From: Mageeibacillus sp. UBA4314
GTDB lineage: Bacteria > Bacillota > Clostridia > Saccharofermentanales > Saccharofermentanaceae
Direction: 5' to 3'
Assembly (NCBI GenBank): GCA_002394605.1
Contig: DGUI01000029.1
Location: 1 to 28,618, forward strand
DNA length: 28,618 nucleotides
Part shown: piece after piece, positions 24,057-28,618 of the stretch
How the letters are laid out: each line of letters opens with the position of its first letter
Numbering within the stretch: the stretch's first letter is position 1
Notes under the pieces: generated by a model
The model's database searches: none
What the model was told of the DNA's origin: nothing
What the model saw: only the letters and a program-made list of their open reading frames with translations
Made by a program: the position numbers and the translations under genes

Positions 24057-24511
24057 GGTTCTTCACGGAATCCTTGGAACAGAAGGGACCGGTTCGTTAT
24101 GAAGTTGCTTATCGCCAGAAGAGAAGCCATTCTGCAAATTGTTCTATGTAATGATCACTGCATAGAGTGTTATATAGAATGACCTGCTCATTCAGACTAA
24201 GTGTCAGACTAACGGCTTTTAGCCCTACTGCTGGTCTGAATAGTCAGACTAAGTGTCAGACTAACGGCACTTAGCCCTACTGCTGGTCTGAATAGTCAGA
24301 CTAAGTGTCAGACTAACGGCACTTAGTCCTACTGCTGGTCTGAATAGTCAGACTAAGTGTCAGACTAACGGCTTTTAGCCCTCCAGTCTGAATGGATCGT
24401 TCAAACAATCAAATTAGCCACTGCGGACACGTTCAGACCGGCTGGCAACACTTGGTACACTATACATCATTCTGCCTTTTGTAATTACTCCCAAGTATTC
24501 CGTGAAGAACC
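24057..24511 (+). mobile_element. MITE-like element, locus C: 21-bp terminal inverted repeats around four 52-bp tandem units
   Basis: The left end (24057-24077) begins GGTTCTTCACGGAAT and the right end (24491-24511) is its reverse complement with one mismatch over 21 bp. A TCTTTTT direct repeat flanks both ends (24049-24055 and 24512-24518), a candidate target duplication made of terminator T-tract. Inside: the module shared with locus A (24057-24192, palindrome at 24144-24165), four 52-bp units starting at 24193, 24245, 24297 and 24349, then a right part partly like locus B (GAATGGATCGT; GCCAC..CGGACAC). No transposase is encoded. Beyond it, 24512-24660 holds only a 14-bp palindrome (24578-24591) and an imperfect hairpin (24595-24626). 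Confidence 0.75.
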
Positions 24512-24660
24512 TCTTTTTGATGAGATCTGATGAGGGGGAGGGGCGATCGTGAGGCGTGGATTGGCCGGGTCGATGGCGATTACATGTAATCATGTTCCGG
24601 CACCTGGAGGATTGGCGTGCCGGGAAAGCATCGGCAAAGGTGTCCCTGTTGTCACATCCA

Positions 24661-26298
24661 TCAGCTCAGCACATACCCGCCGAGCGCAGTCTGCTGTTCC
24701 GTATAGCCGAGGGATGCCAGGCGCGGAACAAGATCAGTGTAATATGGTTCGACATATATCATGTCAGGCTTCATGTCCGGATACATTCCATAGTATTCTT
24801 CGAGAAGGTCTACCGTGTAATCATCGATCAGCGGTGACCAGCAGGTATATGAACCGATCGCCTTATCCACTTCAAGATACATCCATGACTCAGGTGACAT
24901 TATAAGGACTTTGTCAGCATCGCTTTCGATCAGGGGCTTGAGTTCGTAGAGCATTACCTCGTAGTAGAAGATCCTGTTGCCGGTGCTGATCAGGCCTTTC
25001 ATGGCGCCCTTGTCAGCTGTGTCCGTCATGTTGGAGAGCGTGTTCTCACTGAAGATGTACGTTATCCTCATGTAGGTCTCGACAGAGAGCTGGAAGGCGA
25101 TAAGCGCAGCAAAGACTGCGATCGAGATCTTCTTCAGATCTCCGGTGCTGAACTCTTCCCTGATGTAGATGACTGCAATGATGACCGATGCAACAGAGGG
25201 GATGGAGGCGGCGGATGATATCGCCCCGAAATCAAGGTTGGACGACATGTGGAGGCATACCGTGTAGAACAGGCCCGGCAGCCACACCATGAAGAACAGC
25301 CGCCGGATATCCTTATCCTTGCTTGTTATGAAACAATAGACGGCGATGAACATCGGCGCGAACATAAACGTATTGAAAAAGCTTCCCTTAACCAGATATA
25401 TGACCTGCATCGCGATGGTAAGTGCTACTGTGATCACGAACCCTATCCTATGCGTCCTGCTGTCTTTGCGGCAGAGTGCAAGTGCAATGGGACCAAGGAG
25501 AAGAGCAAGGAACACCGGGGTAAGATATGAGGATGTGAGGATCGACAGAAAGTAAGTCGCGATCTTGTCAGTCAGGCTGAATGGATGCTCCCTGTCGCCG
25601 GCGAGGTAGGGGATGGAATGGATGATATCGGAAAGCGATGCCTTGGACAGGCAATAGATGCAGAAAACCGCAAATATCACCAGGATGCCGCCGGTGAAGA
25701 ACAGAAACAGCTTCTCCTTGCGGATGATGGCGATGATGATGAGCACCGGGAATGCCAGTGCCAGGAACGGACAGCAGGTCACGGTTACAGCGTAGAGGGC
25801 GCCCGCTGCCATGTACTGGAACGGTTTCCATTTCTGCGCAGTGAGCACGATCACAGATGACGACAGCAATGTGATGATGCCGATCGTGTTATAGTACAGT
25901 GCCATCTCACCAAAGGGAACATATATGAATATCATCAGCGATGCCAGAAGCGCGCCAATGGGGGAGATCTTACGCAGCCTTGCGAAAACAAACAGCGAGA
26001 ACAATCCCCATACTGCCGTAAAGATATATCTGAACGCCAGGAAGATACCCTCGGTTCCTCCGTTGATCTTAAGGAACAGAGCCACGACAGGCTGCAGCCA
26101 GATATAGCAGATCTGCGTCGGGTGCCACTCGTGGATCAGGGGGATGTCACCGTTTATGAACCTCATCGGCACGAGCAGATACAGCGCTTCGTCGGAAGGG
26201 AAGCCGTATCTGCATTTCCAGAGGAGCATTCCCAGGATTATCAGGAATGACGGGATGAAGATGATGGTCGCGGTGCGTTTTGTCCTTGAGGTGTCCAT
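24661..26298 (-). CDS. Polytopic membrane protein, GT-C glycosyltransferase-like
   Basis: 545 residues with about eleven to twelve hydrophobic helices over residues 1-440 and a ~100-residue soluble C-terminal part. The first loop contains PSDEALY (D36-E37), the position and Asp-Glu motif typical of GT-C/PMT-like enzymes that use lipid-linked sugars, and HEWHPTQICYIW follows. The architecture fits a dolichyl/undecaprenyl-phosphate-sugar mannosyl- or glycosyltransferase-like protein, but no specific substrate can be read. The ATG lies 6 nt after a perfect TATAAT on the minus strand (26310-26305) with no ribosome site. Divergent from the fusion enzyme gene. Confidence 0.75.
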   Translation of the reverse strand: MDTSRTKRTATIIFIPSFLIILGMLLWKCRYGFPSDEALYLLVPMRFINGDIPLIHEWHPTQICYIWLQPVVALFLKINGGTEGIFLAFRYIFTAVWGLFSLFVFARLRKISPIGALLASLMIFIYVPFGEMALYYNTIGIITLLSSSVIVLTAQKWKPFQYMAAGALYAVTVTCCPFLALAFPVLIIIAIIRKEKLFLFFTGGILVIFAVFCIYCLSKASLSDIIHSIPYLAGDREHPFSLTDKIATYFLSILTSSYLTPVFLALLLGPIALALCRKDSRTHRIGFVITVALTIAMQVIYLVKGSFFNTFMFAPMFIAVYCFITSKDKDIRRLFFMVWLPGLFYTVCLHMSSNLDFGAISSAASIPSVASVIIAVIYIREEFSTGDLKKISIAVFAALIAFQLSVETYMRITYIFSENTLSNMTDTADKGAMKGLISTGNRIFYYEVMLYELKPLIESDADKVLIMSPESWMYLEVDKAIGSYTCWSPLIDDYTVDLLEEYYGMYPDMKPDMIYVEPYYTDLVPRLASLGYTEQQTALGGYVLS

Positions 26299-26304
26299 AA
26301 GGCA

Positions 26305-26310
26305 ATTATA
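26305..26310 (-). promoter_or_regulatory. -10 box 6 nt before the GT-C-like gene start (leaderless layout)
   Basis: Perfect TATAAT on the minus strand, six bases before the ATG at 26298. No good -35 is visible and there is no ribosome site. Confidence 0.45.
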
Positions 26311-26393
26311 CTATAGACTTTGTCATCTATCGTTAAGTTTCATTGCGCGAAAACATATTTAATAACAAATAGGGGTATGTTAGAATTTTCTGC

Positions 26394-26399
26394 GATAAT
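26394..26399 (+). promoter_or_regulatory. Extended -10 box of the fusion enzyme gene
   Basis: TGC-GATAAT, preceded by TTTTC, the same 15-base context as the polymerase IV promoter (TTTTCTGCGATAATC). It gives a leader of about 19 nt; only a weak GAGCGG ribosome site is seen. Confidence 0.5.
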
Positions 26400-26424
26400 C
26401 TGAAGAAAAGTAGAGCGGTATATT

Positions 26425-28618
26425 ATGAAAACAAGTTTTTCGACATTGGCATGCCCCGACTTTACGTGGCAGGAGATCTATTCGATGGCAAAGGATTTCG
26501 GGTTCGACGGGATCGAGCTCAGAGGCCTTGGCAAGGACATTTTCTCGGTAAAGGCGCCCCCGTTCAGGGACGAGAATATCGATGCTACGGTAGCTAAGCT
26601 TAAGAAACTAAAGCTTGAGATATCATGCCTGTCCTCCGGCGTGGTCGTTAATGACCCGGCTAATGAAGCCAAAGCCGTAGAGGAAGTTACGGCATATGCC
26701 AAGCTCGCAGGCAAGGTCGGCGCCAGCTACATCCGTGTCCTCGGTGACAGGGATCCCGCTCCTGCAGGCGAAGTTGACGACAATATAGTAATAGACATCA
26801 TGAAGAAGCTCGTTTCGATCGCGGAAGAGTACAATGTGACATTGCTCCTCGAGACAAACGGCGTATATTGCGATACAAAGAGGCTCAAGAGAGTCATCGA
26901 TGCCATCGGCAGCCGTAAGGTCGCAGCCCTCTGGGACATGCATCACCCTTACAGGTTTGCAGGCGAGAGCCCCGAAGAGACTGTTGCAAACTTAGGCGAG
27001 CTCATCAAATACACTCACGTCAAGGACAGCGTCATGGACGGTGACAAGGTCGTATATAAGATGATGGGTTCGGGCGATATGCCGATCAAGGAGTGTTTTG
27101 CAGCTCTGGATTCCATCAACTACCAGGGCTTCGTAACCCTTGAGTGGGTATACAGATGGTCAAGGGATATGCTCGATGCCAACATCGTCGTTCCCCAGTT
27201 CGCAAGCTACATGGAGGCATATAAACCCAAGCAGAAGACTGAACTCCAGATAGACAACAGGGGGACAGGGTATTATCCCTGGCCCAAGGAGACTCTGATC
27301 GATCTGACTTTCCCGGATGTTCTCGATAAGATCTGCGAACTGTTCCCGAACCAGTATGCATTCAGATACACGGAGCTGGATTACACAAGAACGTATCCCG
27401 AATTCAGGGATGATGTTGATAACCTGGCAAGAGCATTCCTGGCAATGGGATGTAAGAAAGGTGACCATATCGCTATCTGGGCAACAAACGTACCCCAGTG
27501 GTATCTGACATTCTGGGCAGCAACGAAGATCGGCTGCGTGCTCGTTACGGTAAATACGGCTTATAAGATCCATGAGATCGAGTATCTCCTGAGACAGTCC
27601 GATACGTGCACTCTCGTCATGATCGACAAGTACAAGGATTGTGACTACCTCCAGATCATCAACGAGATCTGCCCCGAGCTGGCAACATCCGAGCCCGGTA
27701 AGCTAGAGGCAGCAAGGCTCCCTGTCCTGAAGAATGTCATTACATGTGAATCAAGAGTGCCCGGATGCTTCCACTGGGATGATCTCCCTGCAATGGCTGA
27801 GACAGTCCACTACAGCGAAGTTGAGAAGATCCGCCGCACCGTGGATAAGCACGATGTCTGCAACATGCAGTACACATCAGGAACAACGGGATTCCCCAAG
27901 GGCGTTATGCTCACACACTACAATGTCGTCAATAACGGTAAGGCCATAGGCGACTGCATGGATCTGTCAAGCTTTGACCGCATGATGATCCAGGTCCCCA
28001 TGTTCCACTGCTTCGGCATGGTACTCGCCATGACAGCTTCCGTAACACATGCCGTTACGATGTCGCCTATAACTGCTTTCTCACCCCGAAAGGGTCTGCA
28101 CTGCATCAACCAGGAGAAGATCACATGCTTCCACGGCGTTCCTACGATGTTTATCGCAATGCTCGGACATGAGAACTTCCCTAAGACCGACTTCTCACAC
28201 ATGAGAACAGGTATCATGGCAGGCTCGCCTTGCCCCATCAAGACGATGGAAGAGGTTATCGAGAAGATGCACATGCCTGAGATAGTTATCACATACGGTC
28301 AGACAGAGGCATCTCCTGCAACTACGATGAGCAAGACCACAGATACGATCGAGCAGAGAGTTAATACCGTAGGACCTTCCATCTTCGGAGTTGAGACTAA
28401 GATCGTCGATCCCGAGACAGGTGAGGAGTGCCCCGACGGCGTTCCCGGCGAGTTCTGCGCACGCGGCTACAACATCATGAAAGGCTACTACAAGATGCCT
28501 GAGGCGACCGCGGCAGCGATCGATGAAGAAGGCTGGCTCCATTCCGGTGACCTTGCCCTGAAGCGTCCTGAGGACGGTTACTACAAGATCACGGGCCGTA
28601 TCAAGGACATGATCATCC
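26425..28618 (+). CDS. Sugar-phosphate isomerase-like TIM barrel fused to an AMP-forming acyl-CoA synthetase (3' end outside window)
   Basis: 731 codons are visible and the frame is open at the window end. Residues 1-262 form a xylose-isomerase-like TIM barrel with the family's metal ligands in place: E143 (LETNG), D171 (WDMHH), H198 (THVKDS) and E240 (LEW). A short linker (about 263-284) leads to an ANL-superfamily adenylation domain: YTSGTTGFPKGV (483-494), YGQTEASP (624-631), GYNIMKGYYKMPEAT and GRIKDMII near the end; closest by eye to medium/long-chain fatty acyl-CoA synthetases. The second half would activate a carboxylate with ATP and CoA. What the barrel contributes is unknown. The reading frame is continuous, with no stop or shift between the parts. 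Confidence 0.9.
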   Translation, partial: MKTSFSTLACPDFTWQEIYSMAKDFGFDGIELRGLGKDIFSVKAPPFRDENIDATVAKLKKLKLEISCLSSGVVVNDPANEAKAVEEVTAYAKLAGKVGASYIRVLGDRDPAPAGEVDDNIVIDIMKKLVSIAEEYNVTLLLETNGVYCDTKRLKRVIDAIGSRKVAALWDMHHPYRFAGESPEETVANLGELIKYTHVKDSVMDGDKVVYKMMGSGDMPIKECFAALDSINYQGFVTLEWVYRWSRDMLDANIVVPQFASYMEAYKPKQKTELQIDNRGTGYYPWPKETLIDLTFPDVLDKICELFPNQYAFRYTELDYTRTYPEFRDDVDNLARAFLAMGCKKGDHIAIWATNVPQWYLTFWAATKIGCVLVTVNTAYKIHEIEYLLRQSDTCTLVMIDKYKDCDYLQIINEICPELATSEPGKLEAARLPVLKNVITCESRVPGCFHWDDLPAMAETVHYSEVEKIRRTVDKHDVCNMQYTSGTTGFPKGVMLTHYNVVNNGKAIGDCMDLSSFDRMMIQVPMFHCFGMVLAMTASVTHAVTMSPITAFSPRKGLHCINQEKITCFHGVPTMFIAMLGHENFPKTDFSHMRTGIMAGSPCPIKTMEEVIEKMHMPEIVITYGQTEASPATTMSKTTDTIEQRVNTVGPSIFGVETKIVDPETGEECPDGVPGEFCARGYNIMKGYYKMPEATAAAIDEEGWLHSGDLALKRPEDGYYKITGRIKDMII

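Noticed and set aside
24549..24905. 118-residue plus-strand protein after the repeat element
   Set aside because: It runs antisense into the GT-C-like gene and has no family resemblance; a GGGGAGGGG before it is probably chance.

Overview
The window looks like a chromosomal segment from an anaerobic clostridial Firmicute (Oscillospiraceae, Saccharofermentans or Lachnospiraceae-like, gut or rumen type). This is inferred from moderate GC, strong GGAGG ribosome sites, GATAAT/TATAAT promoters, and families typical of Clostridia: DUF1858, DUF6472, DUF937, PadR/DUF1700/DUF4097, TIR-membrane-propeller and radical SAM/SPASM proteins. No rRNA or tRNA gene was seen.

Left part (1-4300): one copy of a complex intergenic repeat, then HU (-), a DUF1858 redox protein (+), an orphan OmpR-type regulator (-), and a tight operon of DNA polymerase IV, a YhcC-type radical SAM protein and a small membrane protein. 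Accessory block (4440-12330): a ~550-nt noncoding locus with its own promoter, many hairpins and a strong terminator, best read as a large structured RNA. It is followed by an Rpn-type nuclease with a small ribbon-helix-helix protein, a small serine recombinase flanked by inverted repeats, and a three-gene restriction-modification-like operon (partial methylase, Eco57I-type methylase, GIY-YIG/helicase fusion). The target-recognition half of the second methylase is clearly more AT-rich than its neighbours.

Middle (12330-20550): a Cys-rich DUF6472 protein, DUF937, and a padR-DUF1700-DUF4097 operon with an operator-like dyad over its promoter. An ~860-bp noncoding stretch of hairpins and tandem 52-bp and 71-bp repeats follows, then a 1028-aa TIR/membrane/beta-propeller protein convergent with a DHH phosphoesterase. 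Right part (20550-28618): a TPM-like membrane protein, a small lipoprotein-like peptide gene overlapping a radical SAM/SPASM gene (candidate peptide-modification pair), a Thr/Glu-rich lipoprotein, a 455-bp terminal-inverted-repeat element, a GT-C-like membrane protein, and the 5' part of a sugar-isomerase-like/acyl-CoA-synthetase fusion that runs off the window.

The most notable signals beyond the genes are: (i) the large RNA candidate; (ii) one repeat family at three loci, two of them near-identical inverted copies about 23.8 kb apart, each abutting the T-tract of a terminator; (iii) a 71-bp repeat array apparently inserted into that family with a 21-bp duplication; (iv) four genes whose ATG lies 6-7 nt after a -10 box with no Shine-Dalgarno sequence, suggesting leaderless mRNAs; and (v) the peptide/radical SAM pair and the isomerase-synthetase fusion. 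All identifications are by eye from motifs; no database search was run.
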